Source: Terrisporobacter petrolearius
Lineage (GTDB): Bacteria; Bacillota; Clostridia; Peptostreptococcales; Peptostreptococcaceae
Assembly: GCF_020748185.1 (NCBI RefSeq)
Contig: NZ_JAHZMO010000005.1
Location: 1 to 64,000, forward strand
Length of the DNA stretch: 64,000 nt
Direction: 5' to 3'
A program made the position numbers and the translations under genes. The notes below the pieces were generated by a model. That model was not told the origin of the DNA. It saw nothing but the letters and a program-made list of their open reading frames with translations, and did not search any database. Shown here one piece after another: positions 17,792-27,409 of this stretch; position 1 is the stretch's first letter; the number at the start of each line of letters is the position of its first letter.

Positions 17792-18409
17792 ATGTCTGAA
17801 AGTATTAATGAAAAAAATTTGAATGAACAAGAAAAGTTTAAAAGCTTTGAAAAAATCAAAGAAGAAATGATAAAAAATGGATATAAAGAGAATTTAGGAA
17901 CAATTAGTGTTATAAAAGCTAACATTTATGCACTATTTACAGCCGGACCAATAGCTCTTATTTGTTTTATCATTTATATAAGAAAATGGGGGGGTATTTT
18001 TTTAGAGTTTACTCCAGCTACCATTTTGTTATTTTTTATTTCAATAATTTTATGTATTGTTATACATGAATTTTTACACGGAATCACATGGAGTTTATTT
18101 TGTAAAAATGGTTTTAAAAGTATAAATTTTGGTGTTATGTGGAAGTCATTAACTCCTTATTGTCACTGCAAAGAACCACTTAACTTTAAAGCTTATTTAA
18201 CTGGGGGACTTATGCCTTTACTTATTTTAGGCATTTTACTATTTATAGTTTCTTTCTTCACAGGTAATTCTTTATTAATGAATTTAAGTATGATTAATAT
18301 TTTATGCGCAGGTGGGGATACTACTATTGCTCTATTATTATGTAAATATAAGGATGCCCTTTTTATAGATCATCCTACAGACTGCGGTTTTATTGCATTC
18401 ACAAAATAA
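17792..18409 (+). CDS. DUF3267 family zincin-like membrane protein
   Basis: A 205-residue protein with a charged N-terminal 45 residues and about four membrane helices. An HEFLH (HExxH) zinc-protease-type motif is in the second helix region (IVIHEFLHGITWSLF), as in the DUF3267 'putative zincin peptidase' family. A later GGDTT segment lies near the last helix. It is presumably an intramembrane metallopeptidase or a catalytically repurposed relative; no substrate is known. The start is ATG 17792 behind AAGGGG. It is divergent from splB, with a dispersed repeat and terminator downstream. Confidence 0.75.
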   Translation: MSESINEKNLNEQEKFKSFEKIKEEMIKNGYKENLGTISVIKANIYALFTAGPIALICFIIYIRKWGGIFLEFTPATILLFFISIILCIVIHEFLHGITWSLFCKNGFKSINFGVMWKSLTPYCHCKEPLNFKAYLTGGLMPLLILGILLFIVSFFTGNSLLMNLSMINILCAGGDTTIALLLCKYKDALFIDHPTDCGFIAFTK

Positions 18410-18427
18410 TAAGACAAAATTTCAATA

Positions 18428-18578
18428 AAAAATTCGCTTCGCTTAAGCCACTGCGTGGGCGCTATGAAATTTCAGGCAACGACCTTGCTCAAAAATACAT
18501 TTTTCACACTTTCTAAATGAGTTGATATAAATTAATTCCAGAGTTTATCAACAGCGTAAATTCAACTATTATTTGCTA
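18428..18578. repeat. Dispersed intergenic repeat, copy B
   Basis: It begins AAAATTCGCTTCGCTTAAG and includes CACTGCGTGGGCGCTA, TTTCAGGCAACGACCTTGCT, CAAAAATACATTTTTCACA, then AGTTGATATAAATTAATTCC and TATCAACAGCGTAAATTC. The right half is near-identical to copy A (2330-2405). The left half has the CGTGGGCGCTA block of copy C (21410). It lies between two convergent genes and outside their shared terminator. Confidence 0.8.
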
Positions 18579-18584
18579 ATATGT

Positions 18585-18623
18585 AAAAAACAGATACAAA
18601 TTCAAAACTTGTATCTGTTTTTT
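18585..18623. terminator. Bidirectional terminator
   Basis: A6-CAGATACAA and TTGTATCTG-T6 make a symmetric terminator between convergent genes. Confidence 0.9.
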
Positions 18624-18625
18624 AT

Positions 18626-19813
18626 TTATTTTATTTCATCAATCATAGATTTAAAATCTGTTGAGTTGTACATAAACATAACTATGTCCGCATCACTATC
18701 TTCAATTATTTCTTTTATAGATAAATCTAATTTTTCCGTATATCTGGGGTCAACTAGTTGTACTTCTGAAAACATATCTGCAAACAGCCACGAAGTAGGA
18801 GCCTGATAAGAATCCCTTATTATTAGTATTTTTTTATCACTTAAAGCATCCTTATTTTTTATTTTCAAAATATTACAAGCATTACCAAACATGTAAGCCC
18901 CACCATATAATATTTCATCTTCATGTATTCTTGTGGCTACAAAATCTTCTTCTTTTCCTTTAGTTTCTTTTTTTCCATCATATTTAAAATACTCATATTC
19001 ATGTTTGTTTTTTGAGTGAACATAAGGTATATCTTCATCTTCTTTTACTAAATTATTTAAATTTAAATTGTAACTTCCTAGGAAATATCCTTTTTTCAAA
19101 TCTGTTTTAGTATAATCATTCCAATTTATATTTTTAAAACCTTCTGTTTTTTTTATTTTTTCTATAATATTTTTAAAACCTTCATATGCCCCTATGCCAT
19201 TCCAATGATGATCTGTTTTAAAATATAATTTTTCTCTTTCTTTCTCATTAAATTCACTTAAAAAATCTTCATCTATGTCAATAAAATCTATTTTATCTTT
19301 ATCTAAATAGCTTTTAAATTTATTTTTATTTTCAGTAGCATTATTTAAACCTTTTGTAAATCTAGGGTACAAATGAGTTAACATGCTTTCTTTATGTGGC
19401 ACTGATGCATAATAAACACTTTTGTTAGACTTTAATGCTGCCTGAGAAAGTTCATTTATTTTTTCAGCTGAACCTTTTAATTCTTCCTCTGATAATGAAT
19501 CTATTGGTGTTGGCATAACCCAATTATTTTCAAGCACATAGTAGTTTTTAATTTTATTTTTACCAAGCATTAATTCTGCTTTATTATAAAGCTGTGACAA
19601 CTCCTCTCTAAAAGGAAATTGATCCGAAAAATAGTCTTCAAATTTTTTAGTAAAGTCTTCTTTTGGCACATCTTCTACTGATGGTATTTGTGCTAATGCT
19701 CTATTTTCAGACGCGCTTATCTCTTTGTCTTTACTTATTGTATGAATAAATAATGTAGCTATTATTGCAATTAAAAATGGCATAGCTATATATTTAGCTT
19801 TTTTATTATTCAT
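18626..19813 (-). CDS. DHHW/AlgX-J-like SGNH acyltransferase protein
   Basis: A 395-residue protein with an N-terminal signal anchor (AKYIAMPFLIAIIATLFIH) and an extracytoplasmic domain. It has the DHHW signature (FKTDHHWNGIGAYEGF, near residue 200) and a GDSL/SGNH-type serine block KILIIRDSYQAPTSW in the C-terminal third. These proteins work with MBOAT membrane acyltransferases to O-acetylate an exported polysaccharide or envelope polymer. The MBOAT gene ends 15 bases upstream, so the two form an operon. AGGAGGAG precedes the ATG. The polymer acetylated is unknown. Confidence 0.85.
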   Translation of the reverse strand: MNNKKAKYIAMPFLIAIIATLFIHTISKDKEISASENRALAQIPSVEDVPKEDFTKKFEDYFSDQFPFREELSQLYNKAELMLGKNKIKNYYVLENNWVMPTPIDSLSEEELKGSAEKINELSQAALKSNKSVYYASVPHKESMLTHLYPRFTKGLNNATENKNKFKSYLDKDKIDFIDIDEDFLSEFNEKEREKLYFKTDHHWNGIGAYEGFKNIIEKIKKTEGFKNINWNDYTKTDLKKGYFLGSYNLNLNNLVKEDEDIPYVHSKNKHEYEYFKYDGKKETKGKEEDFVATRIHEDEILYGGAYMFGNACNILKIKNKDALSDKKILIIRDSYQAPTSWLFADMFSEVQLVDPRYTEKLDLSIKEIIEDSDADIVMFMYNSTDFKSMIDEIK

Positions 19814-19828
19814 TATTGTCTCCTCCTC

Positions 19829-21244
19829 TTAGAACCTAAAATATAAAAATGGATTATATGTTGAATTTATTAAAATCACAACAACCATAAACATAATTGA
19901 CATTAGTGAAATTGAGTGAAGTGCATAAGCAAATCTATTATCAATCAACTTATTATTTATTAACTCAATTTTTGACTTAATTTTAGATAAAATTGGTGTA
20001 GCAAAAATAATTGCTAAAATCACAATAAATCCTGATTCATTTATGTAGTTAATAAATGAAATATTACAAATAGAATTTACTCCAATTCCTAGTAAAACTT
20101 TTATATATTCATATGCTTGTACAATATTTTCTGCTCTAAAAAATACCCATCCTATCATTACTAATAATATTAAATAAATATGTCTACAAAACTTTGGCAC
20201 CTTATCTAAATATTTTTGTAAGAAGGCTTTTTCTAGTGCAATTAGAATACCATAATATAATCCCCATGTTACAAAAGTCCAGTTAGCTCCATGCCATATA
20301 CCTGTTAATGACCAAACTATAAATAAATTTCTATACTGCTTAATAGGAGAAACTCTATTTCCTCCTAAGGGAATGTAGATATAATCTCTAAACCAGCTTC
20401 CTAAGGATATATGCCACCTTCTCCAAAACTCTGATACACTTTGAGAAATATATGGATAATTGAAGTTTTCTAAGAAATCAAAACCAAACATTTTTCCAAG
20501 GCCTATAGCCATGTCGCTATATCCACTGAAGTCAAAATAAATTTGTAGAGTGTAGCATATTATTCCTAGCCAACCTTCCATTGTAGATAAATCTGACATA
20601 TTAGTAGCAAATATACTGTCAGCAACTAAACCTAGATTATTTGAGAAAATAACTTTTTTCCCAAGACCTATAACAAATCTATTTATCCCCACGGAAAATT
20701 TATTTATTGTATGAACTCTACTATTTATTTGCTCGTCCACTGTTTCATATCTAACAATTGGACCTGCCACAAGTTGTGGAAACAAACTTATATACAATGC
20801 TAAATTATATACATTCCTCTGAAGCCTCTTATTATTTCTGTACACATCAATTACATAACTCATTGTTTGGAAAGTGAAAAATGATATTCCAAGAGGCAAA
20901 GGTATTGTAGGAATACTAATGTTAATATGTAATAAACTATTAATATTATCTATTAAAAAATTACTATATTTAAATACTCCTAATAGTGAAATATTAAAAA
21001 TTACAGCTATTATAAGCCACAACTTTTTCTCCTTTATATCCTCTGAAGATACTTTAAGCCCAAATATATAATTGCAAATAATGGATGCAATCATTAAAAA
21101 TACATATTTAGGTTCTCCCCATGCATAAAAGAATAAACTAGCCAATAGTAATACCATATTTTTTAGTTTTTCATTAGATAAATAATAAAAAATAAGTACT
21201 ATAGGTAAAAATAAAAATAAAAAAATTAAACTGCTAAAAACCAT
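19829..21244 (-). CDS. MBOAT family O-acyltransferase (AlgI/PatA-like)
   Basis: A 471-residue polytopic membrane protein of the MBOAT family. It contains FNYPYISQSVSEFWRRWHIS, DYIYIPLGGNR and the invariant catalytic His in SLTGIWHGANWTF. It would move an acyl group from the cytoplasm to the DHHW partner for O-acetylation outside. The start is uncertain: ATG 21244 lies far from the GGAGGGG at about 21278-21284 because a 9-bp hairpin intervenes, while an in-frame TTG at 21256 is an alternative. Operon with the DHHW gene. Confidence 0.9.
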   Translation of the reverse strand: MVFSSLIFLFLFLPIVLIFYYLSNEKLKNMVLLLASLFFYAWGEPKYVFLMIASIICNYIFGLKVSSEDIKEKKLWLIIAVIFNISLLGVFKYSNFLIDNINSLLHINISIPTIPLPLGISFFTFQTMSYVIDVYRNNKRLQRNVYNLALYISLFPQLVAGPIVRYETVDEQINSRVHTINKFSVGINRFVIGLGKKVIFSNNLGLVADSIFATNMSDLSTMEGWLGIICYTLQIYFDFSGYSDMAIGLGKMFGFDFLENFNYPYISQSVSEFWRRWHISLGSWFRDYIYIPLGGNRVSPIKQYRNLFIVWSLTGIWHGANWTFVTWGLYYGILIALEKAFLQKYLDKVPKFCRHIYLILLVMIGWVFFRAENIVQAYEYIKVLLGIGVNSICNISFINYINESGFIVILAIIFATPILSKIKSKIELINNKLIDNRFAYALHSISLMSIMFMVVVILINSTYNPFLYFRF

Positions 21245-21253
21245 AATTATTTC

Positions 21254-21274
21254 CAATTCTAAATCTTAGAATTG
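21254..21274 (-). promoter_or_regulatory. Hairpin between ribosome-binding site and start codon
   Basis: CAATTCTAA and TTAGAATTG are perfect 9-bp arms around a three-base loop. They lie between GGAGGGG and the MBOAT start codon. Folding would bring the two to about normal spacing; otherwise the site is a candidate operator or control element. Confidence 0.5.
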
Positions 21275-21409
21275 TTTCCCCTCCATCTATTAATTTTCTT
21301 ATATATAAATATAACTGAAAAAATCATTAAAATATCATATTTAGAAGTATTGTGCATTCTTTGTAATAAATATTTAATAAAATGTAATCTTTGTTATAAA
21401 TTTGTTATA

Positions 21410-21535
21410 AAGATTCGCTTCGCTCAAGCCACTGTGTGGGCGCTACACTTCATGTCGCCAACTCGATGCCTTTGAGCAACGTGTTGGCGAATCATTTTGC
21501 TAGCGCTTTAGACAACGACCTTGCTAAAGATTAAT
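21410..21535. repeat. Dispersed intergenic repeat, copy C
   Basis: The gap 21257-21605 holds a repeat with AGATTCGCTTCGCTCAAGCC, ACTGTGTGGGCGCTAC, GTCGCCAACTCGATGCC, then a diverged second motif set including CAACGACCTTGCT. It shares its left part with copies B and E and its GCCAAC/GATGCC words with copy A. No open frame is supported. Confidence 0.75.
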
Positions 21536-21546
21536 TTTTACAATTT

Positions 21547-21590
21547 AAAAAGCTATGAAATTGATTTTTACTTCAACTTCATAGCTTTTA
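21547..21590. terminator. Terminator of the ABC transporter operon
   Basis: AAAAGCTATGAA/TTCATAGCTTTT is a 12-bp stem with A/T tracts on both sides, just past the minus-strand stop at 21606. Confidence 0.8.
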
Positions 21591-21605
21591 TGAAAATTAT
21601 AAGCT

Positions 21606-22280
21606 TTAACAGTCTAAATCATTTAATTTACCGTCTATTATTGATATAATTCTGTCTGATTTTTTTGCAATTTCATTATTATGAGTTATCATTATTAAAG
21701 TTTGATTGTATTTTTTTATGGATTCTTTAAGTAAATCCATAACTTCTTCTGTAGTTTTGCTGTCTAAATTTCCTGTAGGTTCATCTGCTAAAATAATACT
21801 GGGTTTAGCTGCAAGTGCGCGAGCTATAGCAACACGTTGCTGCTGACCTCCTGATAATTGATTTGGCAAGTGATCTTTTCTGTCTTCTATTCCAAGCAAT
21901 TTCATAAGATCTTCTATATAATCTTTATCTATTTTTTGTTTATCAAGTTTCAGTGGTAGTTCTATATTTTCTTTGACGTTAAGAACTGGTATTAAATTAT
22001 ATTGTTGAAATACAAATCCAACTTTTTCTCTTCTATATTTAGCTAGTTCACCATCAGATAAACAGCATATATCTTTATTATCAACTTTTATAGTTCCATT
22101 ACTTGGTCGCTCAAGTCCTCCTATTAAATGAAGAAAGGTACTTTTTCCACTTCCACTTGGTCCTACGATTGCCACAAATTCCCCCTTATTTATTTTTAAA
22201 TTAACGTCCTTAATTGCATCTACTTTTGTTTGTTTTTTTCCATATAATTTACCTAAATTAATAGTCTCTAATATTACCAT
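21606..22280 (-). CDS. ABC transporter ATP-binding protein (MacB/LolD type)
   Basis: A 224-residue ATPase with Walker A GPSGSGKST, Q-loop FQQYNLIP, signature LSGGQQQRVAIARALA, Walker B IILADEPTGNLD and the switch His in MITHN. The sequence is of the class that drives FtsX-like permeases, which act as mechanotransmitters or exporters of peptides and lipids. It follows its permease by ten bases. The divergent two-component system suggests regulation in response to an envelope or peptide signal. Confidence 0.93.
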   Translation of the reverse strand: MVILETINLGKLYGKKQTKVDAIKDVNLKINKGEFVAIVGPSGSGKSTFLHLIGGLERPSNGTIKVDNKDICCLSDGELAKYRREKVGFVFQQYNLIPVLNVKENIELPLKLDKQKIDKDYIEDLMKLLGIEDRKDHLPNQLSGGQQQRVAIARALAAKPSIILADEPTGNLDSKTTEEVMDLLKESIKKYNQTLIMITHNNEIAKKSDRIISIIDGKLNDLDC

Positions 22281-22290
22281 AATAATCCCT

Positions 22291-24861
22291 CTATTCTATA
22301 ATATTTATAGCTTCTACTATGCTACTTTCCTTTATTTTTCTTGCTGGTAGATAAGTTGATAATAATCCCACAATTATATTTACAATTACTATTAGAATAT
22401 ATAATTTATAATTTATAACAAAATCCATCCCATAATCTGCAAAACCATAAGTTTCATACATCCTCGTTTGTAAAATAATTCCACCTACTACAACTATTAC
22501 ACTTGAAATTATTCCATAGAATAATCCCTCATAAGCTATCATTTTCTTAAAATCTTTTTCACTTATTCCTATTGCTCTAAGCATTCCAAATTCACTTGTT
22601 CTTGAAGTTAAATTGTAACTCACATTATTTATTATATTAAATATACTTATTGCAAATAAAATTGCCACAATTCCATAAGTATATAGTTTATCTTGCTTTA
22701 AACTTCTATCATTAGTTGCTTTGTCCTGAACCATATCTGTTGTAATCGTTCCGGGAACTTTACTTCCTATTTCCCCAAGCTTTTTATTTATAGCATTATG
22801 ATTCTCACCTTTTTTCGCATTTGCATAAACTACATCATAGTTATTATCACCAAATAGCTTTTCTAAATAATTACTACTTGTGATAACATCTATTCCACGG
22901 TCACCACTATACATACTATCATCTGCAAAAGGATAATTAACTATAGTTCCTACTTTAAATTCGTGTTCTTCATACTCAAGATTGTCTTTTGCCTTCCAGT
23001 AAGATTCTACATTATCGATTTTCCCTTTTGGATATTTTATGGTAACAGTATCTCCAACTTTTATATTAGATAAGGGTTTTCCTCCACCAACAACTACATT
23101 CTTCGTTCCGTAAAAAGTATCAACAATATAAGGCATATAAATAACTGCTAAATTTTCATTTTTCATTTTTTCTATGTCAATCTTGCCGCTTACCACATAT
23201 TTATCCAGTGATTTTAACATTTCATCATTAAAACCTTTCAACTTTTGTTTTAATAAATACTGATCACTTTTTTTATCCTTGAATAATAAACCATTTAACA
23301 CACTTCCTGTATATCCACCATTATTTAATTGATCAATAAATTCCATATCTAATATGTCTTTTTTATCTAATACCATCCTAGAATGTAATACTCTAGCTGT
23401 TTTCACTTCACTTATTCCATCTGTTTTTTTTATTTCATTTATTTCTTTATCAGTAAGTCCATTTTCCTCATCAGTTGATCCATTAACTTTTAATACAAAA
23501 TCTCCATTCATAAACATACATCTTTGTTGATCTTCATACATAGCTTCAGAGCGAGAATATGCATAATCATTTTTTATTACAAGTATGCCACCTATACTCA
23601 TTGATAGCATAATCAGTATAAATGCTTTTTTATTTCTAAATATATTTTTTATGGAAATTGCCTTTGTTGCAGAGATCTTATTACTCAACCCGCCTAATAT
23701 AAAATTACTTTTCTTTATCTTTTTATCTGATCCAAAATTTTTCTTTATGGCTTCTATGGGTGATATTTTTCTTATCTTCATATATGTTAATACACTTATT
23801 ACAAAAATCATGATTATAGTACATGCTATGGATATTAATATTATATTAGTTGGTATTACAAAAGGAGTTGATTTTATATTCCCTTCATATTGTATATTTC
23901 CACCTGTTTTGTTAAATATTTGTGAACCACCCATACCAAGTAGTATGCCTATAGGTAATGATATTAGTGCTATTAATAATAGCTCATATAACATAAGTTT
24001 AAATACTCTAAAATTAGTAGCCCCAACTGCTCTTAACATTCCATAATCTCTAATTCTTTGATAAACAGATATTGAAAAAATACTATAAATTACAAGTCCT
24101 GCAAATGCACTCATAGTTATGGCTGTATTTCTACTTTCACTATCAATACCACCATTTTCTTCTACGGTTCCAACTAGTGTAGAATTTACACCTACTTGAT
24201 TATCTAAATTAAGATTGGATTTTTTAGCTATAGCTTCTATATTGTTGCTAATTGGACTACCTTCATTAAACTCCACATTAGCTACAAAATTATTAATCTT
24301 ATTCTCATCAAGATGCAAAAACATCTCACATCTTCCAACACTTTTATCTTTATATCTATCCTTAAGTATTCCTACAACCTTAAACTTTTCTGGCTTTTCT
24401 TTTTCATAAAGCTTAAAAGTTAATTCTTGTCCAACAGACCCTTCCAGTCCCATACTGTTTAATATCCAACCTTCTAAAACAACCTCATTTTTTCCTTCTG
24501 GCAATCTACCTTTTACAATTTTTGATTCATCATTTAGAAAATTATTGTCAGCATAAAGTATGTTAATAGGTAGCTTTTCTCCTTTATCTGTAGATGCATA
24601 GTAAGAATTTAATCCTATATTCTTTATATCCTTGCCTTCCTTAACAACCTTCAGTTGATTCTTGTCTATATCTTTATAGGCTACATGATAAGTTCCTGTT
24701 TCTCTTTTTATCCTTTCTAAGCCAGCTTCTTGTGCACTTTTTGATAATGTCCCTACCCCTACTATAAGTGCTGTTCCCAAAACTATACTAAGCATTATGG
24801 CTATAGATCTTGATTTAAAACTTTTTATATATTTGATTACTATACTGAAATCTTCCCTCAT
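22291..24861 (-). CDS. ABC transporter permease, FtsX-like, duplicated
   Basis: An 856-residue permease. An N-terminal membrane helix (residues 18-36) is followed by an extracytoplasmic domain to about residue 245, then three helices of the first FtsX domain (about 250-365). A second helix near 415 begins the second unit, with a large external domain and a final FtsX helix trio (about 735-850). The recurring LRAVGAT and LRAIGIS motifs mark the two FtsX cores. The start ATG 24861 follows GAAGGGAG. First gene of the transporter operon and divergent from a histidine kinase/LytTR pair. Confidence 0.9.
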   Translation of the reverse strand: MREDFSIVIKYIKSFKSRSIAIMLSIVLGTALIVGVGTLSKSAQEAGLERIKRETGTYHVAYKDIDKNQLKVVKEGKDIKNIGLNSYYASTDKGEKLPINILYADNNFLNDESKIVKGRLPEGKNEVVLEGWILNSMGLEGSVGQELTFKLYEKEKPEKFKVVGILKDRYKDKSVGRCEMFLHLDENKINNFVANVEFNEGSPISNNIEAIAKKSNLNLDNQVGVNSTLVGTVEENGGIDSESRNTAITMSAFAGLVIYSIFSISVYQRIRDYGMLRAVGATNFRVFKLMLYELLLIALISLPIGILLGMGGSQIFNKTGGNIQYEGNIKSTPFVIPTNIILISIACTIIMIFVISVLTYMKIRKISPIEAIKKNFGSDKKIKKSNFILGGLSNKISATKAISIKNIFRNKKAFILIMLSMSIGGILVIKNDYAYSRSEAMYEDQQRCMFMNGDFVLKVNGSTDEENGLTDKEINEIKKTDGISEVKTARVLHSRMVLDKKDILDMEFIDQLNNGGYTGSVLNGLLFKDKKSDQYLLKQKLKGFNDEMLKSLDKYVVSGKIDIEKMKNENLAVIYMPYIVDTFYGTKNVVVGGGKPLSNIKVGDTVTIKYPKGKIDNVESYWKAKDNLEYEEHEFKVGTIVNYPFADDSMYSGDRGIDVITSSNYLEKLFGDNNYDVVYANAKKGENHNAINKKLGEIGSKVPGTITTDMVQDKATNDRSLKQDKLYTYGIVAILFAISIFNIINNVSYNLTSRTSEFGMLRAIGISEKDFKKMIAYEGLFYGIISSVIVVVGGIILQTRMYETYGFADYGMDFVINYKLYILIVIVNIIVGLLSTYLPARKIKESSIVEAINIIE

Positions 24862-25088
24862 TTGTTTTACTCCCTTCCGTCTGAATAAATTCTTTCCTTG
24901 AATAAGTTCATTATATCTGTGATAAATATTTCTATCAAATCAAGTTTATTCAATTTTTTTATGGTTATTTGTTCATTTCCATAGATATAATTACAAATTT
25001 TCAGCTCATTTATGTAAATTACAACTTTTTACATATTTTTTTATAAATGATATACTCCTATTATAAATGAATGACTAAGGAGTTAAAT

Positions 25089-26024
25089 ATGTACAATATT
25101 TTTATATTTACAATGGGTATTTTAGTAGTTTTTGTGGGTAGTAATCTATTTTTTTACAGATATGATTTTTATAAAAATATGAGTCTTGGTAAAAGAAATA
25201 TTTTTAGTTTATGTATATCTTCAATATTATTTTTAATAACTTATAAGATATTTACTTTTACTTTATATAAATTAAATGATAGTTTATTGACAAAAGGTAT
25301 TTTTATATCAGTATTAGCCTTTATATTAATGATTTTTTCTTTATATCTAGGCTGTGAATTTTCAAAAGTATTAAATAAGAAGTATGAATACAAATGTGAA
25401 TTAAATAAGCTAAATAACAAAATAGAGCATAAGGACAGTATTATAGCCAAACTTAGAAGTCAGAAGCATGATTATCTTAAACATTTGCAAGTAGTTTATT
25501 CTCTCCTTAATAACAATTTAAATAAGGATGCGAAAGACTATATAACAAATATATCTAATAGCTTTAGATCTAAAACTTCTAGATATGGCAAAGTATCTTA
25601 TTTAGATGCTATTGCTTCACTAAAATACGAAGAGTGTCTTATGAAAAATATTACATTTGATGTTTATATCCAAGATTTTATTGATAACTTGGTAATTGAA
25701 CCAAGTGATATGAGCTCCGTAATTTTAAACATAATTGACAACGCTATTGATTCTTTGTCTACTATTAAAAAAGACCATAAATATATAAAACTTTTCGTCT
25801 ACGAAGATGAGTTTCAATATGTTATATCAATAAAAAATAATGGCCCACAGATATATAATACGGAGAGTATTTTTGAAGAAGGATTTTCAACTAAAGATGG
25901 AGATAACAGGGGTTATGGTCTTTATCTTGTGAAAAATATTTTAGATAAATATGGTTATCATATTTTTGCAAGTAGTGATGAGTTTTTAACTGAATTTACT
26001 ATTATAATACCGAAATACTGCTAA
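25089..26024 (+). CDS. Sensor histidine kinase, GHKL/AgrC-like
   Basis: A 311-residue kinase with three hydrophobic helices in the first 105 residues, a short coiled coil, the phosphoacceptor region LRSQKHDYLKHLQ and a GHKL ATPase domain (VILNIIDNAIDSL N-box, EEGFSTKDGDNRGYGLYLV G-boxes). This is the AgrC/LytS-like organisation seen with LytTR regulators; AgrC proteins sense peptides. The reduced membrane domain is notable, as classical AgrC has six or seven helices. ATG 25089 lies six bases after AAGGAG. Confidence 0.88.
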   Translation: MYNIFIFTMGILVVFVGSNLFFYRYDFYKNMSLGKRNIFSLCISSILFLITYKIFTFTLYKLNDSLLTKGIFISVLAFILMIFSLYLGCEFSKVLNKKYEYKCELNKLNNKIEHKDSIIAKLRSQKHDYLKHLQVVYSLLNNNLNKDAKDYITNISNSFRSKTSRYGKVSYLDAIASLKYEECLMKNITFDVYIQDFIDNLVIEPSDMSSVILNIIDNAIDSLSTIKKDHKYIKLFVYEDEFQYVISIKNNGPQIYNTESIFEEGFSTKDGDNRGYGLYLVKNILDKYGYHIFASSDEFLTEFTIIIPKYC

Positions 26025-26040
26025 GGGGGAGATTATTCTA

Positions 26041-26778
26041 ATGATAAAAGTTTTAATATGTGATGATGATAAAGCTATAAGAGATGATATAGAAAATATA
26101 ATAAAAAATTTTGGCTATGTTGATTATGTGAAAAAAGTAAAAAACGGTATTGATGCCATAGAATTTATTAAAAGTGAAAAAATAGATTTACTTATAATGG
26201 ATATTGATATGCCTCATAAAAATGGAATTGATTGTGCAAAGGAAATCTCAAAAATAGATGAAGATGTTCATATAATCTTTGTGACAGGTTTTGCTGATTA
26301 TAGTTTAGAAAGTTTTAAGGTTCATCCTGTTGATTTTATAGTAAAGCCATTTACTAAGGATAAGATTTTGGATTCTTTAAATATTGCCATAGACCACATT
26401 AATTCTCACAAGTTGGCTAAAAGTAACTTTATTGAAGACACCTTATTTGTATATAAAGTAAGAAAACAAGTTCATATGCTTAACTTTGATGATATTGTTA
26501 TGTTTGAAAAAAATTCTAGAGCAATAAATCTTTATACTAAAGATCATGATGTAATAAAATTCTATGAAAATTTCGAGGATTTCTCTAAAAGACTACCACC
26601 AAATTTCTTCACCTCTCATAAGCAATATATAGTTAATTTAAAGTTAATACATAAGGTTATACCTATTAATAAATCATCTCTTGAAATAAGATTTATTAAT
26701 TTTCAAGAAACAGCAACCTTGAGCAAATCACTGGAAAAAGATTTTCTTTATAGATTTTATAGAACAAAAAGATTTTAA
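26041..26778 (+). CDS. LytTR family response regulator
   Basis: A 245-residue regulator with a receiver domain (phosphoacceptor Asp in LIMDIDMP, conserved Lys in VKPF) and a C-terminal LytTR DNA-binding domain (about residues 140-243, with VRKQVHMLNFDDIVMFEKN). It lies 16 bases after the kinase gene and has its own AAGGGGGAG site. The adjacent, divergent FtsX-type ABC operon is the most likely target. LytTR operators (paired direct repeats) were not identified with confidence in the 24862-25088 gap. Confidence 0.92.
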   Translation: MIKVLICDDDKAIRDDIENIIKNFGYVDYVKKVKNGIDAIEFIKSEKIDLLIMDIDMPHKNGIDCAKEISKIDEDVHIIFVTGFADYSLESFKVHPVDFIVKPFTKDKILDSLNIAIDHINSHKLAKSNFIEDTLFVYKVRKQVHMLNFDDIVMFEKNSRAINLYTKDHDVIKFYENFEDFSKRLPPNFFTSHKQYIVNLKLIHKVIPINKSSLEIRFINFQETATLSKSLEKDFLYRFYRTKRF

Positions 26779-26803
26779 GGCATACCACATGGTATGCCTT
26801 ATT
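26777..26803. terminator. Bidirectional terminator
   Basis: AAGGCATACC/GGTATGCCTT with loop ACAT, between the response regulator and the convergent ybaK-like gene, followed by ATTTTA. Confidence 0.85.
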
Positions 26804-27281
26804 TTATAATATCTGCATATTTAAAGTTTATAGTCTTTTGTAAATCTTCAGGATTTAACTCAATTTGAAATCCAATTTTTCCTCCACTTACAATTATTTT
26901 TTCTAAATTTTCGCCACTTTCATGTACAAATGTAGGATATAATTTCTTCATTCCTACAGGAGAGCATCCTCCTCTGATATATCCTGTCACCTTATTTATA
27001 TCTTTAACATGAATCATTTCTACGTTCTTTTCTCCAGCTGATTTTGCTGCTTTTTTCATATCTAGACTTTCTGCCACAGGTATTACAAAAACATAAAAAT
27101 TCTTGCTAGCTCCTTGTGCTACTAAAGTTTTAAATACCATATTTTCATCTTGATTTAATTTGTGTGCCACACTTATTCCATCAATATGGTTATCATCAGC
27201 TTCATAAGTATACATATTATACTCTATTTTCTTAGCATCTAATATTCTCATAGCATTAGTCTTTTGTTGCTTTTTTGCCAT
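26799..27281 (-). CDS. ybaK: Cys-tRNA(Pro)/aminoacyl-tRNA deacylase, YbaK/EbsC family
   Basis: A 160-residue YbaK-domain protein that hydrolyses Cys-tRNA(Pro) mischarged by prolyl-tRNA synthetase. Typical blocks are MVFKTLVAQG, FYVFVIPVAESLDMKKAAKSAG, TGYIRGGCSPVGMKK and IIVSGGKIGFQIELNPEDL. Length is normal. AAGGAG precedes the ATG. It is monocistronic and shares a terminator with the convergent response regulator gene. Confidence 0.93.
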   Translation of the reverse strand: MAKKQQKTNAMRILDAKKIEYNMYTYEADDNHIDGISVAHKLNQDENMVFKTLVAQGASKNFYVFVIPVAESLDMKKAAKSAGEKNVEMIHVKDINKVTGYIRGGCSPVGMKKLYPTFVHESGENLEKIIVSGGKIGFQIELNPEDLQKTINFKYADIIK

Positions 27282-27409
27282 TTCATCATCTCCTTGTTAA
27301 TTTTTCCAAATTGATATTATTCTTTTATTATAATATAATTTCCTAAGCGGATACATCATTTATCATAAAAAAGTAAATTTTGAGTAATATATTTATCCTA
27401 ATTAGTGAT

